Shown here: positions 20,031 to 32,812 of the stretch, piece after piece
Layout of the letters: each line of letters starts with the position of its first letter
Position numbering within the stretch: position 1 is the first letter of the stretch
Assembly (NCBI GenBank): GCA_905221605.1
Contig: CAJNDS010000352.1
Span: forward strand, 62,001 to 126,000
Direction of reading: 5' to 3'
DNA: 64,000 bases
Origin: Symbiodinium natans
Taxonomy: Eukaryota; Sar; Dinophyceae; Suessiales; Symbiodiniaceae
Translations under genes and position numbers: made by a program
Notes under the pieces: generated by a model
The model's database searches: none
Told to the model about the DNA's origin: nothing
The model's input: the letters and a program-made list of their open reading frames with translations, nothing else

Positions 20031-21240
20031 ATGGAAGTGGCGGCTGACCGCCTGTAGAACCCACATAGCCAGGAAGCCCGTGATCAGATTCAGCTCGTTG
20101 GCCAGTTTGGGCTTCGACCTTGCACCGCTGGTCCAGAATGCCCAGCTGCATTGCCGCCCCAGCGACAGTGTTTGCAGAGAACCGCCAGCTTTTCCCCCGC
20201 ATGATCAACGTGAATATAGTGTAGCAGAACTGCGGTGGCACTTCGCGCCGGGAGTGATGGCATCTGCCCAACCTCATGACAGCTTCTTAAGAGCTGCCTA
20301 AGAGCTCGAGCACTGACCACCGGGGCCTCGGCGCAGCAGTGAGCGTGTCCGCAGTTTGAAAACCACCTTCACGGTATTCACAGTATTCCGCTTTGTATAG
20401 TTGAGTGTTGTTGTCTTAGCACGAAGTCTCACGCAGGGATTTAGGGTTTAGGTTTGAGAGGCCTGGATGGAAAAGGGTTGAGAGGTCCCGTTCCCAGGCC
20501 CCTCGAACTTCTTAAGCGCTCCAAAATCAAACCTCGCCGGCATCCATCCGACTGCTCGTCGGTGGCTCATCACCGGGTGTCGGACGCAGCCTCGCATGTA
20601 GCTCTAGTGTTGCAGTTTTGTCTTTTTGTGTTGCGCCGCCGTCACTCGCTCGCCCGGCCTGCCCTGAGGCTGTGCTTCTGCCAGAGAATGCGGTCCCGCA
20701 ACCTCGGTCACTTCAGTTGGGGTTTCTAGGGTTGTTAGGCCCGTCCCAAGAGGCTTTACTGGCTCACCGGGCTTGACCTGGGACAGTCGATGGCCGTGAG
20801 AATTCGTCCACTTGACAAACAGCTGCTGTGAGGGGGCGGTCAGAAACTCAACCCTCTTCGTTGATGTTCCTCAATATGAGGCCTCCTCATTGACACGGAT
20901 GGAACGGACTTTGTCGGCATACGCACAGCCCAATGCTACAGTGCATCAGCTTTACTTGGGCATTGGTCTAAAGATGGATATTAATGTTGGACCTGCTTTG
21001 GTAGGGGCCTCCTGAATAAAGTCAATTTCACAGGGCTATTCAGGACACGGTGACTGTTTGTGGGATCCTGAATCCTGAAGTAAGTCCTATCGTCCAGGTG
21101 TCATAAGAAAATTCTGTGCGGCGCGCCTTCAAAATCAATTGTCGGGCATCGCTGCCCCCTTTTATTTGATATAAAGTCCTCCTTATAACCTGAACCCTAA
21201 ACCCTAAACTAGTAAGTAGTCTTCTTTGGTGCTACCTGAA
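20030..21240. repeat. Blocks n, p and v, second partial set
   Basis: A shortened block n (20035-20330), then p (20480-20640) and v (20640-21010: CATTGGTCTAAAGATGGATA at 20962), then AT-richer unique sequence with a small CCCTAAA run near 21190. No gene seen. Confidence 0.75.
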
Positions 21241-23160
21241 TTCGCTAACCTACTCGACTAACCAGCAAAGCAAGGCATGCTCGACTAACCAGCAAAACCA
21301 GGCAACCTGGTAAGTAGGTTGGGAGTCGGACCACATGTACCCTAAGTTGGGCTGTCCTGGATGAACCCTGATTTGCAACCTAACCCGTGTGCTAAGTTCC
21401 CGGATCCCTTCAGTAGGGGCCCCTCCAAGCCCCAATTCGGGGTACTTTGGTACTTCTATCACGTGTCCAACGCCAGGCTTTTTCTCGCCTTCCGTGGGGA
21501 CACGCGCAAAAAGGCAGAACACATTAAGTTCGAAAGAACAAGGCGGGGGTCTCAACGAGAGGCCCGTTCCCAGATCCCTCTGGGCCCCAAAACCCATCCC
21601 TGCCCCTCGCCTGCGTGCATCCGGCTGCTCGTCGGTGGCTTTGGAGTGCGATGCGGAGGCGGCTTCGGCAGGTGATGCGGAGGCGGGACAAGGGAGAGAG
21701 GCAAGTTTCACGCCCGGAGGGATTCGAACCTTAGCCGGTTCCGTCAGCCTCAATAGGCAGATACCGGAAACTTAGTCGTAGCGCTTGCGCGCAAGCGAGG
21801 TGTATCTTGCGTGGGAGGCCTGTCGCTGACGGGGGATTCCAGTGACCTCGCGATTCATAGGGCATTAACCAGCGACATAAACTGCATTCAGCTGCTCTTT
21901 CAAGGCTCCAGTCGCAAAACAAATCTTCCGCGGCGGGGGCATTTGGCGTTTTGGAAGGGGGTGAGGTTCAGAGAAAATCTCATGGGCTAAGCTACAGCCA
22001 GAACAGCCAGTTGCAACCAGAAAGCACCAGAGGGGAGGATGTGCAACCAGAAAGCTTCAGATACGCGCGAATTTGCATCGCGGCAGCGGTTTGTTCCGAC
22101 CGATGGATTCGCTGCGCCTTCCACGTATCGCGCAGTTCAAACAGGCCACTTCGGGCATGCTTCACATCGCAGTATATCGCAGTAGTTCGAAAGGGCGCAT
22201 CCATGAGTCTTCTTCTGTTTGTACATACAGATGGTTCTCGAGCCGGGCTTCTTAAGCAAGCAATGAGCAAAAGCAGAGTGGTGTGCGCATTGAGCAAAGT
22301 GGTGTACGCACCGGTAGCACGGACGTCATCATCGTGTGGGCATGGATTCTCTGGCCATTCACACGCTCTTGCAGCCATTCAACAAACATGTGCCCACCAG
22401 TGTTCTCGGCATGTGACCTACACGAAGCATTGTAAGTCACGACGGAAAACCGATGCAAATAGGTGAAACAGCAGGTGCCGAAAACACACACCGCACCCTC
22501 CGGTGTTATTGGTATGTCACCCACACGAAACACAGTAAATACCGATGTAAACGACATGTGCGCGGCACGCGAACAAACCGCTGCAGGGCACAAGCGAGCG
22601 GCAAAACAGGGTGCACTTCTGGTCCAACCAGCTTGCTTGAGACTTGCGGGCTTTGGGTGTAGGATTTAGACTGGAGGGGCTTGGGCTTAGGAGCTTTGAG
22701 GGGAGTTTGTGTTTGGGAGTTTAGACTTGTGGGGTGGGGGTTCAGGTGTTTAGGTGGGGTTTGGGTTTAGGAGTTTAGGCTTGAGGTGTTTCCTCTAGTT
22801 TCGGTATGTGGGCTTGATCAGAGCTCGGCCCCGGCGCTCGAAAGTTTCATAGGCCTGGATGCAAAAAGACTTGAGGTGTTTGTGTTTAGGAGGTTAGATT
22901 TGAGGGAACAGCAAACACACATAGGGTCCAAGATGCAGCCCCTGGACAAAAGCAACGAAACAAACAAAGAAGCAAAGAAACACCAAAACAAACATGATAT
23001 AGACTCAACTTCAAGGTCGCCGAAAAATTCGACTCCGATTGCTCCAAGCAGCACGTATACCTCAAACACAGCCGCAAAAACCAGGACACAAACAACGACA
23101 CAAACACAAGAAACAACAAAGAACAACAAGAACACATAAGAGCGAATAATTACATACTTC
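21240..23160. repeat. Block pair shared with 52330-54250
   Basis: Homologous to 52330-54250 in order: AAGTAGGTTGGGAGTCGG (near 21310), CCAACGCCAGGCTTTTTCTC (near 21468), ATCGTGTGGGCATGG (near 22332), a G/T-rich run of 'GGTTTAGGAG' words (22670-22800) and an A/C-rich stretch (22915-23140). At 21712-21730, GGAGGGATTCGAACC is the reverse complement of a tRNA-like box B word (GGTTCGAATCC), but no cloverleaf forms around it. The frame 21951-22466 has no recognisable domain and its counterpart is not conserved. Confidence 0.75.
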
Positions 23161-24220
23161 TAAGGGTGGTGATGAGATGGGCCAAATGGCAATCAGCATT
23201 TCGAGAATCCTTGCTTTTTTTTGAGAGTAAGAGCGTTTTGTGAGGGTGTCGCGTTGCGAAACGCTGACACGTGGGCGGTGTTTTTGCAAATTTGTGGGGT
23301 CATTCTGCTGGGTTGGCAGTTCGGCGCAGTGCGCTCGGACAATTTTTTCTTGGCTGCGTCTTCCAGGTGTCGGGTTGGCGGGGTCAAATCTTAATCTTGC
23401 CCATGAGCACATTGACATGTCTCCATTGCAAAGATCTGATGTGCTGCATTGCCAGTTGTCGTATTATTCTTGGAAGACAGGCTGTTGGGCAAGAATTCTT
23501 CAAGTGACGTGAGAGAGGGCACACCCTTACTATACGGGCTGCGAAACACAAGGTAAGCCTTGGTGAAGTGAAGGGCAAATGCAGCCAAAAACCGAAACAC
23601 CATGAGAGCACATGGTCTTCGAGAGTCGAGAGGGCACGGTGGGGAAGTAGCTGTGCTGGGTTTGGGGTGTTGTGTTTGGGTTTGGGACTTGGGTTGACAG
23701 GCTGAAGGGTTTAGGACTGCACGGCATTCGGCCTGGGGTTCACGGGTTCAGGCTATACGTTTTATAGGATTCAGGATAGCACTACTTGAGATTTGGATTG
23801 CACAGCCTTGGGGGTTTTGGGGGTGCGGTTTAGGATTCTTGCGTTGCACTGTTCAGAGGTTTTGGGTGCTGTTCAGGAGTTTTGGCTTGCGCTGCTTTGG
23901 GCCTCTTCGGGCAGCACCCCCACCCGCCGCAAGAAAACCAAGAAAGACGGTTTCAGTTCTACCGCCGCTTTCCACAATGTGCCGCTTGATTGGGGTTGTA
24001 CATCCTCCCTTTTTGATTGTGTTTTGTTCCGCCGGGGGGGGAGGGGGGCTTAGGGCTCTTAAGGGTTGGCATAATTTCGCCCGCCTTGCGCGGGGCTTTG
24101 CCTTCTTCGCCGAGTGCAGGCCACGGACTTCTCCGACTTCTTCGACGTCTTCGTCTGGTGCAAAATGTGAGTCTAGTCAACTACAGAGTCCTTCTTCCTT
24201 TCGATGACTCTACCACAAAC
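23160..24220. other. Mostly unique sequence, no gene recognised
   Basis: No paralogue in the window was found for most of this stretch. It contains T/G-rich words (TTTGGGGTGTTGTGTTTGGG near 23660), a G-run (24030-24047) and short overlapping frames in several phases near 23800-24200. None has a motif I can name. Confidence 0.55.
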
Positions 24221-25490
24221 CATGGGAAACCCGAGATGATGTTGGAACGTCTGAGCCGAGTCTGAGCCGAGGCGGGGTCGCGAACGAGCTAAAGCACACA
24301 AGCTCACCCCCGGGCAGCCCCCGAGCAAGGTTCGCCTAGATCTTCGCCCCGAAATATTGTTGATATAGCCCTGTGCTCTGCAGTGAGTCAGCGGTATAGC
24401 CTTGCAAGCGATACCCAGCAACAGGCTATGCGTCCTCCCGCACTGAAAGTCGGCTGCTCCCATGCTTTGGTGGTGGGATGTCACCAGGTGCCTCAACCCC
24501 GCAATCTTCATCTCGCCATGACCACCATGACGGCGCATGCGACTAAACTGCTGCGCTGCTGCCTTTTCAAGAGCTGCCTGAAAACATTGCCTTGATCTGA
24601 GCATTTGAAACCTATCTAGATGTTCAGAGAGCAACAACCTTGGGCGCGACATTTGGCGCGGCCTTCGGCTTCCTCACATACCCAGGAGACTGGGTCGGGG
24701 CAATCACCAATTTGGCCTTGGGCGCCGGCATCCACCCAGGAGGTGGCGTCATCGGCACGTCGTCGTCCACCACCAGAATCACCGCGCTTCCGGAAGACAT
24801 AGGCCCCAACACTCCGAACGTCTTATAAGGCTTCTAGCGCACACTGTGGTCCTAGTGCAATCTCAGAATGTCCTACAGATCCTAATGCAGACTGTGGTCC
24901 TAATACACTAGACGCATCTACTTCTACAACCTCACTCCCACGTCGCGAAAGCTCCCCCCGGCTCCCCGCTGCCGCCCACCCTTCCAAATCAAGGTGCCTC
25001 GGAACACGTCTCAGAAATCCTTAAGAAGCCCTGGTGTGCACAAGTGGGTATAAGGGCGAGTCGAAGAACGCGGAAGGGCTGCGATGTGCATTGTGTACGT
25101 CTACGTCCACATATCTCGAAAGCCGGCGGGCGTGATGTAATCCCCGAGACAGCTCACAATACGAGTGCGCTCAAGGGTGGACAGAAGGCTTTTGCCTTGA
25201 GTCCCTGGCAAGCTCCGGCACACCAGGCTGGGAGCACACGCGCGAAAGGAATGCCATACGTCGCATATGTGGGTGGTGGAATCCCCATAGTTGCGCCCGC
25301 CACATAAACAGGGTTTGCAGTTCGTGCGAATGGGCCGCTAGTTCGCGCGGAATCCCGACCCGCGCCCGCCATGCAGAAAGAACTGCATTTCTTGCGAATC
25401 ATTCTCTAGTTCGCTCAGAATCCTGACATCCCATTGCGCAAGCCATCCTCCCTGAAACCTTCACCCTGAGATCTGCCCGTGGCAGTGGCC
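24220..25490. repeat. Blocks q and s, split by unique sequence
   Basis: Block q (about 24220-24632) ends in CTAGATGTTCAGAG, which is also found at 17333, 37543 and 55551. The next 300 bases have no paralogue, and block s resumes at CACGTCTCAGAAATCC near 25005. Block t words continue to about 25300. The remainder to 25490 is unique, with repeated AGTTCG(C/T)(G/T)C words and no gene. Confidence 0.7.
24607..24828 (+). CDS. Candidate exon, unknown function (low confidence)
   Basis: A plus-strand frame of about 70 codons, closed upstream by a stop and ending TAA at 24826. It includes ATTLGATFGAAFGFLTYP, GDWVGAITNLALGAGIHPGG and ITALPEDIGPNTPNVL. The Gly/Ala-rich hydrophobic composition resembles a membrane segment and the stretch is unique in the window, sitting where block q paralogues have other sequence. 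The opposite strand is open as well (24624-24812), so strand and coding status are uncertain. Confidence 0.25.
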   Translation, partial: ETYLDVQRATTLGATFGAAFGFLTYPGDWVGAITNLALGAGIHPGGGVIGTSSSTTRITALPEDIGPNTPNVL

Positions 25491-27715
25491 ACTATATGCT
25501 GAGCCCCGAAGCATCACAACTTGCAAGAACGATGATGGCAGTTCTTTTTCGGGGGCCAACAGGCCACATACACATAAAGATCCTATCACCGGGGATCTGC
25601 GCCCACCATCATCCAGGCTTTCCAGGAAGGAGCTATCCCATCTACATGCGAGCACGGGCATCCCTTGTTAGTGTGTCGGCTCATTTTGGGGCTATCATGA
25701 CTGCACAATGGGGATTCCATAGATATTGTGCCTTAATTGCATCACCACTAGGGGATTCTTGGCGGGAAAAAATCGTAGGATCTTTACGTGGTAACTAAAA
25801 CACAAGCGAACAAAATTTTGTAGGATCTTTATGTGGGTGCCAAAAACCAAGGGAACGCTGAAGGAAAGCGCAAACCCACGTAAAGATCCAGCTACTTTAT
25901 AGCAATGCGGCAAGTGTGCCTGCAGAGACTGTCCTGGATAATCCTGGATACCTGCAAGATCTTTACGTGGAAATTTTCTTTACCTGTCCATAATTCAGCC
26001 AGGCCCTCACCCGAGGCGAGATTCGGTTGTTTCCGTTTGCTGATTATACCTCAGCCAGGTTCAGCCAGTGGCGAAGGCCTTGGCAAGAACCTGACCATGA
26101 GTCCAGTGAGGCACGTGCCCAAATGCAGGTTCAGGTGCGCGAAGCGGGTGTGCTGCTTTGCAAGGCAGGGAAGTTGATGTGACTCGAAGTCGTGGCCACT
26201 GCAGCAAGCGACCGGCAACCGCATTCTTTCGGTTGGGGGCTCATCCCACCGCCGATTTTGCACCGTTCCTTCGACGGGCACAGGGTCTAGAACATGTTCG
26301 AAGATACAACTACCAAGGATGGGGCTGCGAAACAAAGGTTGGCTCTGCGTCATGCGATGCTAGCAATGAAAGCATCAGACTTAAGTGTCCACCCGCCTTA
26401 TTCCCATCTGAACTGTAGGTTCATGATACATCAGTCAGAAGACATTTCACCCCAGGCTGACGGACCCTTTTCCAAAAACCTCCACCTTCCCTCTCCAGCT
26501 TGCATCAGGGCGTTTAATCTTCCACTTGCTAGACTTCAAAGTGTGAACGTCCGTTTCATTGAAGGGCACATGCTGGAGTATGCTCGAAACTGTTAGATGA
26601 TGTGAGTGTGTTTGCGGGAGTCTCCATCTGCGCTTTTCAGCAGATGGGGCTACATCAAGGTGTACCTAGCATGTTGGTGAAGAAATTCTCGTCATGAACT
26701 GTCAGCCTTGACATGTCTTGATAGCCTCAGAGTTGTGTGTAGACAAGGGGGGAGGGTGATTCGTTACACCAATATCAAGTTCGTGTAGGGCTAAAGTTGT
26801 CCCCAGCTTGCCAGCACCTACCATTCAGCTCCGATCCTCCACGATGTGCCGAAAGTCCACAAGCAAGTAGGCCAGCACTTCACAGCTACCGTGCACACCC
26901 ACTGGCAAAGGCCTGGGCCAAAACCCGGCCATGAGTCCAGCGACGGCACGTGCCCTTCTGCAGGCTCAGGCTGGGTTGTTGGGAGCCTGAAAGCCTGCTA
27001 GTCAAGTTGTTCGCCCCATGCCGGGTTTCTCTATTGGGGCGGAAAGTCTTGGATTCCTGTAAGGCTGAGCCCCTCACCGCTGACACTGCGTGCCAGCTGG
27101 CAGTCGCCTGGCTCGGCGCGCCCAACTGTGAGTTGGCCTCCATTCCCGGGAGCGCCTGTGTAGGGGTTTTTGTGGGCGGCGTTTTGCAGTAGTGGATTGC
27201 GGGAGTTCTCAAGTGACGTGCCAGTACCTACCATGCAGCTTCGATCCTCCATGCTGTGCCCAAAGTGCACAAGCTGGTGATCCATCGCTTCGCAACCGTA
27301 CGCCTGCAGCTTTTGCATTCAACCAAAGGCGAAGGCCTGGGCAGAAACCTGGCCATAAGTTCAGCGAGGCACGTGGCTTACTGCAGGCTCATGTCTGCGA
27401 AGCTCTTTTGTTTCTTTGCAAGACATGGAAGTGGAGTTGACTCAAAAGCCGCGGCCTTCGCAGCAAGCGACCAGCACTGTAGTGCCACGGCTCAAAGAGT
27501 TGTGCAGTATTCAAGCAGACGGTCCTCGGACTCCCCCGCTCCCGCCGCACATCTAACCTCGACATTGGTTGAAGAAGTTGAAGAACGTGTGGGAGCTTCT
27601 CGTGCTTGTACCTGCCAGAACCGTCGGTCCTTGCACAGAAACCCCCACCCTTCTCCACACGGAACCTAGTCTGTCAGATCCAGGCCAAGGGATCTTCTGG
27701 CGCTTCTGTGGACTC
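25490..27715. repeat. Block x copy 1
   Basis: Shares with 57450-59735, and in part with 38785-41345, the words GGCACGTGCCC(A/T)(A/G)ATGCAGG and ACATGGAAGTGGAGTTGACT. The second of these occurs near 27422 and again, with changes, near 26165. Other shared words are CCCCGAAGCATC (25505, 57938) and GTCCTTGCACAGAAACCCCC (27630, 59640). The part 26360-26800 is unique. No supported gene. Confidence 0.75.
25823..25889. repeat. Hairpin-forming inverted repeat
   Basis: GGATCTTTATGTGGGT (25823-25838) and ACCCACGTAAAGATCC (25874-25889) are inverted over 16 positions with one mismatch, around a 35-base spacer. The same word recurs nearby in both orientations (near 25570, 25772 and 25957), so this looks like remains of small elements with GGATCTTTACGTGG ends. 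Confidence 0.75.
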
Positions 27716-27851
27716 GAAGTGATCTGTGGATGAGACCTGGCTTCCAGTGAAGGATGCTCCAAAGACCACGATTCCTATATAGCTGTTGGGGGTGTCCGGC
27801 TCGGCCTGTGAGACGAAGGGCTAAGGCTGGCACGCGCCTGATGTTGAGGGA

Positions 27852-28622
27852 CTAAAAGGGCCTCTCCGTGCGGAGGACTCGGAGGACTCTATACTTACAT
27901 CTGTCCTCTCTATCATGTTTCAATGTTGTGTCGTAGCCGAAAGAGAGTGTGAAGGCCACTTCGCAATCGAACCTGGTGCTTCTTCTCGCGTGCTCCTCGA
28001 AAAGCTGGCGGCTCCAGATGCGACGTGCGCTAAACGAGAAGCACATGCCTGTGCTGCATATGCCTTTACGTGCAAGGACGCCCGGCAGCCGAGAGCCAAC
28101 GGACAGGGTTGTGTCAGGTCTGAAACGCCGCAGATCCCATTGAGAACACCCTGGCCCGCTGCACGGCCGAAGCTGCGCTAGAGCCGGCAATGTGGGTGAG
28201 ACTGTGCAGGCAAACCCGGGCAAGCCCGTCCCTCCTTCTGGCCCCGTTTGGCCTGCTTGTCCCCGTTCGTCCGTTTGCCGTGCCTCAGTATTCGGGGCTG
28301 AACACAGACAGCAGCTGAGGCGATGGCCTTTGCGAAGCCGAATGGCCGGCAGCGGAAACTTTCCCTCTAACGAAACCCTAAGCCATCCAAGAAACCCTTG
28401 CGGGGCAGCAGCCGCCTTGTCTCGCATGGCCTGGTAGACTACATCCTCGGCAAGCCGTCCCTTTGTTGGGCCACACCATAATGGGAACTTAGGCTTGCCA
28501 CCCATCACAGTTGTCAGTTTCGGTCCCGCGCAGCCCTTCTTGTGCCCCCTGCATGTGACGTTGAAGCCATGATGTTCAAAGACCAGGCCTGCAGGTCTTG
28601 TTCGGCAGAAGGAAGCTGGCAA
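27852..28622 (-). CDS. Unsupported long open frame in block a (low confidence)
   Basis: 256 codons on the minus strand starting at 28622. The first third has plausible protein composition (GLVFEHHGFNVTCRGHKKG, GGKPKFPLWCGPTKGRLAED, YQAMRDKAAAAPQGFLGWL); the rest is Arg/Ser/Pro-rich. In copies 2 and 3 (42000-42120 and 60500-60640) the same region carries a 2-base insertion just after the FEHHGF coding words and then a stop, so only copy 1 is open. It may be a fragment of a once-coding exon spread by the macro-repeat. No domain recognised. Confidence 0.22.
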   Translation of the reverse strand: MPASFCRTRPAGLVFEHHGFNVTCRGHKKGCAGPKLTTVMGGKPKFPLWCGPTKGRLAEDVVYQAMRDKAAAAPQGFLGWLRVSLEGKFPLPAIRLRKGHRLSCCLCSAPNTEARQTDERGQAGQTGPEGGTGLPGFACTVSPTLPALAQLRPCSGPGCSQWDLRRFRPDTTLSVGSRLPGVLARKGICSTGMCFSFSARRIWSRQLFEEHARRSTRFDCEVAFTLSFGYDTTLKHDREDRCKYRVLRVLRTERPF

Positions 28623-31600
28623 AAGGTTTTGCGGCTGTAGATTGTAGTCTTGGGGTTCAACCGTTGCCTATGAACATTCGGAGATGTTGTCATCACATTT
28701 GTGCTGATTGCCTACGTGGGCCAGCTGTTTCCACGTGCTGCGGAGGCATGACGTGTGCTCAGCCCCGCTTCCGGCCATCGGCAAAAGCCCGGCTCGTGCT
28801 GCGAAGGTCCTCGTGCCCCGCGTTCAGAGCCAACCCGCACCTTCGTCTTGACAGGTCATCGGGCACCACAGCAGTGCAAACTTCTGCTTTCCTGAGCAGG
28901 ATAGCTCACCCACGTCGTGTTTTGCTGCTTGTGCCAGCTGCGCATGCACTTTCCGACACCTGCTGATTGTTTACTTACAGCCAAAGCCACTTCTGGCCGT
29001 CGGTCAGCCAAGTGGATCAGCAAAGAGCTCAAACCCCGGAAGGCCTGCAATTATGTAAGCACTAGCAGGTGTCCGTCGGTATGAGCTCCATGCAAGCTTC
29101 ACGCAGTACTGGCACAGTGAAGGTTTGCTTCGCCTGGCAGGCTCGGCTCCACACATGCTTCCTTGACAGGTGGAACCTGTTCATCTCGAACCTGTTCATC
29201 TCCTTGCTGGCGTCTGTGCTTTCTCGCTCCCTGTGCCTCCTGCTTCCAAAGCCATGACGCACACCTAGGAGATGATGTCAAAGGTTAGTGTTTGCAGTGT
29301 GTAGAGCAATCGCAAACTGCCACTGCGCGCAGCACGTAGGCCTAAGGACGAGCCGCCGCTCAGCAATTTCAGGCTGCCAGGACTTCACCTGCAAGCATGC
29401 AAGCGCCTCACTCGAGTAGTGCTAGGACTTGCCTGTGCTCCAGAAGGTGTTGACGCACAGTTATGGGATCAGTCACAGCGCCGGGCATAGCTTCGGTCTC
29501 TGTCGACACCCTGGACACTTCGGATACTCCGGATACTCGTTTCCATCAGTTCTCTCTCGTTACCCGACGGCTCCCCGCCCCAACTTCTTCGACTCTGTCT
29601 CGATGTCTTTGCCTTCAAGGAAGAAGCTTGGAGACCGGGACAAGTGCTCGAGTCGCTTCACCCACTTGGCTGACTACATCTCTGAACACGGTTTTGTGTT
29701 CCTGTCCGTTGCGGCTTAACGGCTCATGCGTGAACTTCCTACATCAATCATGGGGCTCTGCTTAGATACGGAACTTGCAGGTTGATGGATTTACAGGTTT
29801 TCATGTATGCATACATACATTGCCGTGGTTTCGGTGCGGAGCCACCACCGGACACGACGACCACACCACGGCAGCAAGATGCGTCAGCCGGCACCGACAG
29901 ACTCCGACCTTCCACGCCTGCTAGGTTCATAGCGGTGCTTGCGGTTCTCGCTCACAGCATGTGGTCTGGGGAGGCAGCGCCGATGCCGCTGATGCCGGTG
30001 GGCCACGAGATCGAGGCGGACCTGTGCGACTCTGACGCTTGTCACACGTGCCACCTCTTGTCAGTGAATGTGGTGCCCGCAGCTTTGGCCGCGTGCTTCG
30101 GTGCAGCATGAGCATGCGTGTGACTTATGCGCCACGAAGAGTCTCGACTCTTCGTGCTATTCGCCCTACCAAAAACAAGCCCGGCGCTACCTCGCTGCGC
30201 CACTGATTGGGATGATCGGGCTGCTGACAGCCCTGTGGACTTCAGTCCCGTGTGCCAGCCGAGCTTGTGAGTTCGGTGGAATCTGTGTGTCTCGGCCTCC
30301 TCACCTGAGCTCAAGCGAAGAGGCTCCTGCTTTCCTGGCCAGCTCAGCCTAGACAGCACTAGCGGCTCCCTCACATTGCGACCCAAAAGGGGGCCTGAAA
30401 GCAGAAGCTTCCAAGCAGGTGCCCTTCTCCAAGCTTGTGCCTGCGCTTATTTGCAAGACGACAGAGGCGATGCCTGGCAGCTACCGCAGATGGATGTGTC
30501 GATTTGCTGATCCATGGCCATTGTGACCAAGCCAAACTGATTCTGAAGAGCCACAACCCTCTCAGCAGCCTCACGACTGCACTCGTCGTCGCCAGCCGCT
30601 TATAATCCATAAAAAGCCGGCGAAGGCTTCGTGCCTTCCATCTGCATTGCCTCTATCCTCGGCACGACTTGAAGGTCGGCGTGCCACGCGAATGCGTGCC
30701 GATCATCCCACTTCCGCGCGCACTTGGCCACGGAAGTCGCGTGCCTACAGGGCCCTTCTGTCTCGCGGCTCCGGCGGTGAGAAGTTGAACTATAAGCGGC
30801 GCCTCGGCTGCAAGTATGCACGGGTCTTTCAGGCATTATGTAGGTCAGAAGCCCAGTTGAGCCGCTCTTGCCGCTCGGAGCGCACTTCGGCTGTCCCAGC
30901 TTTGTGGAAACCCGGCTCGTTCCGCGCAGCACACGGGGCCTGCTGTTGGTCGGAGAGGTGACACGCTCCCACACTCGTCGCCCCCCGCCCCTGTGCACCG
31001 CGCCCGCGTCCCTGCGCACCGCGCCCGCGTCCCGGCGCCTCCGACCTCAACAACGACGACCCCGACTGTGCAGCGCACGCGGTGGACTGCAGATTGTGGA
31101 GGTTCAGTACTGACGCCACTGCCTGAGCGGGGGTGACGCGGGGCAGCTTGCATGCACCGCGTCGCCACAGGGTTGGCCGTGTTTCTCGCTGCAGCTTACG
31201 AAAGCGCTTGCGAACACGCCTGCGAAAACGCCTGCGCCAAAGCATCATGCAGGCCCCAATCCCGATCGCCAGGTGGTGCACCTTTCGCCATCGGCACTGT
31301 TGTGTCCTCCCATGGCAGCCTCGCGGGGCCGCGGCCGGCTGCGCGGGTTTGAGAGCGCCCTTGCAGGGACCCTGGCCCTGCTGTCTCGGGCGCTTGCTGC
31401 GCTTGCACCACAGGTGCTACATGCGGTGCCTGAGGTTCCGGAGGCACCGCTGCTATGCCCCTCACAACGGAACGATCATGAAGCTTTCCGGGATTCGACA
31501 GCCTCAGGGGGACGCCAGTTGGTTCAACTATAGTGCCCCTGCCTGTGGAGTCAGCCTGACGAGACTCTCTGGCATGCCCCGGGTGCAGTCGAGCACCCGG

Positions 31601-32756
31601 CGTGTCGGAGCCAGTGATGCTGGCAAGCTGACGGCTTGAGGCGGCTCGGCCGAAGCGCTGGCCGAGAAACCCACGCTTGCTTGCGTGCATGCTCTCGGTA
31701 TCACGTGCGCTTTCGTGCATATGCTCTCGATATCACGTGCGCTGCCTGAACATGTGCCGCGGTCGGTACTCAGCCGGACTGTCGCCGCGTGCAGGGCTTG
31801 CGGTGACTACCCGATGAAATGCCGTCGCTGAGGACCTGAGCCGACCGTCGTGGCCGGTGCGGTTGCCGCGGCTTGTGTAATCATAAAGCCAAGGAACCTG
31901 CCTGCGGTTTGATCAGCACCCTGGCTGCCTATGGCTGCCTCACAAAGGTCCCGCATCGCATATGCGTGCGCAGTGCTTCGCCGCCACACTTGCGCGCACC
32001 CGCCATCGTGATCATGGCACGGCGTCGTAAGCGAGCAGCTGTCGTTTCCGGGCGCCCTTCGTTGCCCCACTTGACGGCGTGCGTACGTGTGTTCAGGCGC
32101 CCACTTCGGACGCCTCGATCGGGCGGCTGCCTGTGGAAGCAGACTGTTTTCACTAAGTCTTCTTCGGGCACGACGTGAGAGGAATGTCATACCCCACTGC
32201 CAATTCCACCTCACCAGACGACAGCTCCTGATGTCTACACACGGAGATTTCATTGTAGGGCGACAGCGACACAGCAGAGCACCGAAGTGTGAACGCTCTT
32301 TGGGGATTTGTTGGGGGTAATTTCGGCCGGGATGTCATGAGTCAAGTGCGGAATCAATCCGGAAGGACCATGCCGCCCTTTCATGCCATTGTGTGCCTTG
32401 GTTGTCTGTGTCTGTGCCCACTTCTGGAGCTAGGGCTAGAGGGAGCCGCCCGGCGCGGTGCTGTGTTCCATCAGCTGGCAGACGATGGCCGGATTGCACA
32501 AGCCATCAACGAAATGCGGGCTGCAGCCGCGCACCAACACCGAAGCGGCCGAAGCCAAGTTGCCGGAAGTTTTCGCCCAAGCTACGTGGCGATGCGGCAT
32601 CCTTGGTTCCGGTGCCCCAACCGCCCCAACCACATGTGCTCGGTGTCTCCTGCGTTCGCAGAAGCCTGGAGATGCTTTGGAGCCCTCGCCTTGCGAAGTG
32701 CGCTGCTGTCCACGCGGACCACGCGGGCGCTGCCGCAGGATCCGCAGGCTGCGCAG

Positions 32757-32812
32757 GCTGGAGGAATGGCTGGAGGAACGGCTGGAGGAACGGCTGGAGG
32801 AACGGCTGGAGC
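32757..32812. repeat. 12-bp tandem repeat (GCTGGAGGAACG)
   Basis: About four and a half units of GCTGGAGGAA(C/T)G. Core copies 0 and 2 (near 13216 and 46487) have only one related word, so this is an expansion in copy 1. It adds multiples of three bases and so leaves the surrounding frames open. Confidence 0.9.

Noticed and set aside
29782-30111. Block e frame (copies at 43538-43885 and 62274-62582) with PMPLMPVGHEIEADLCDSDACHTCH.
   Set aside because: Open in all three copies, but these are recent duplicates and other frames are open too. Without a test of substitution pattern or a recognised domain I do not call it a gene, although it is the best remaining candidate in the core repeat.
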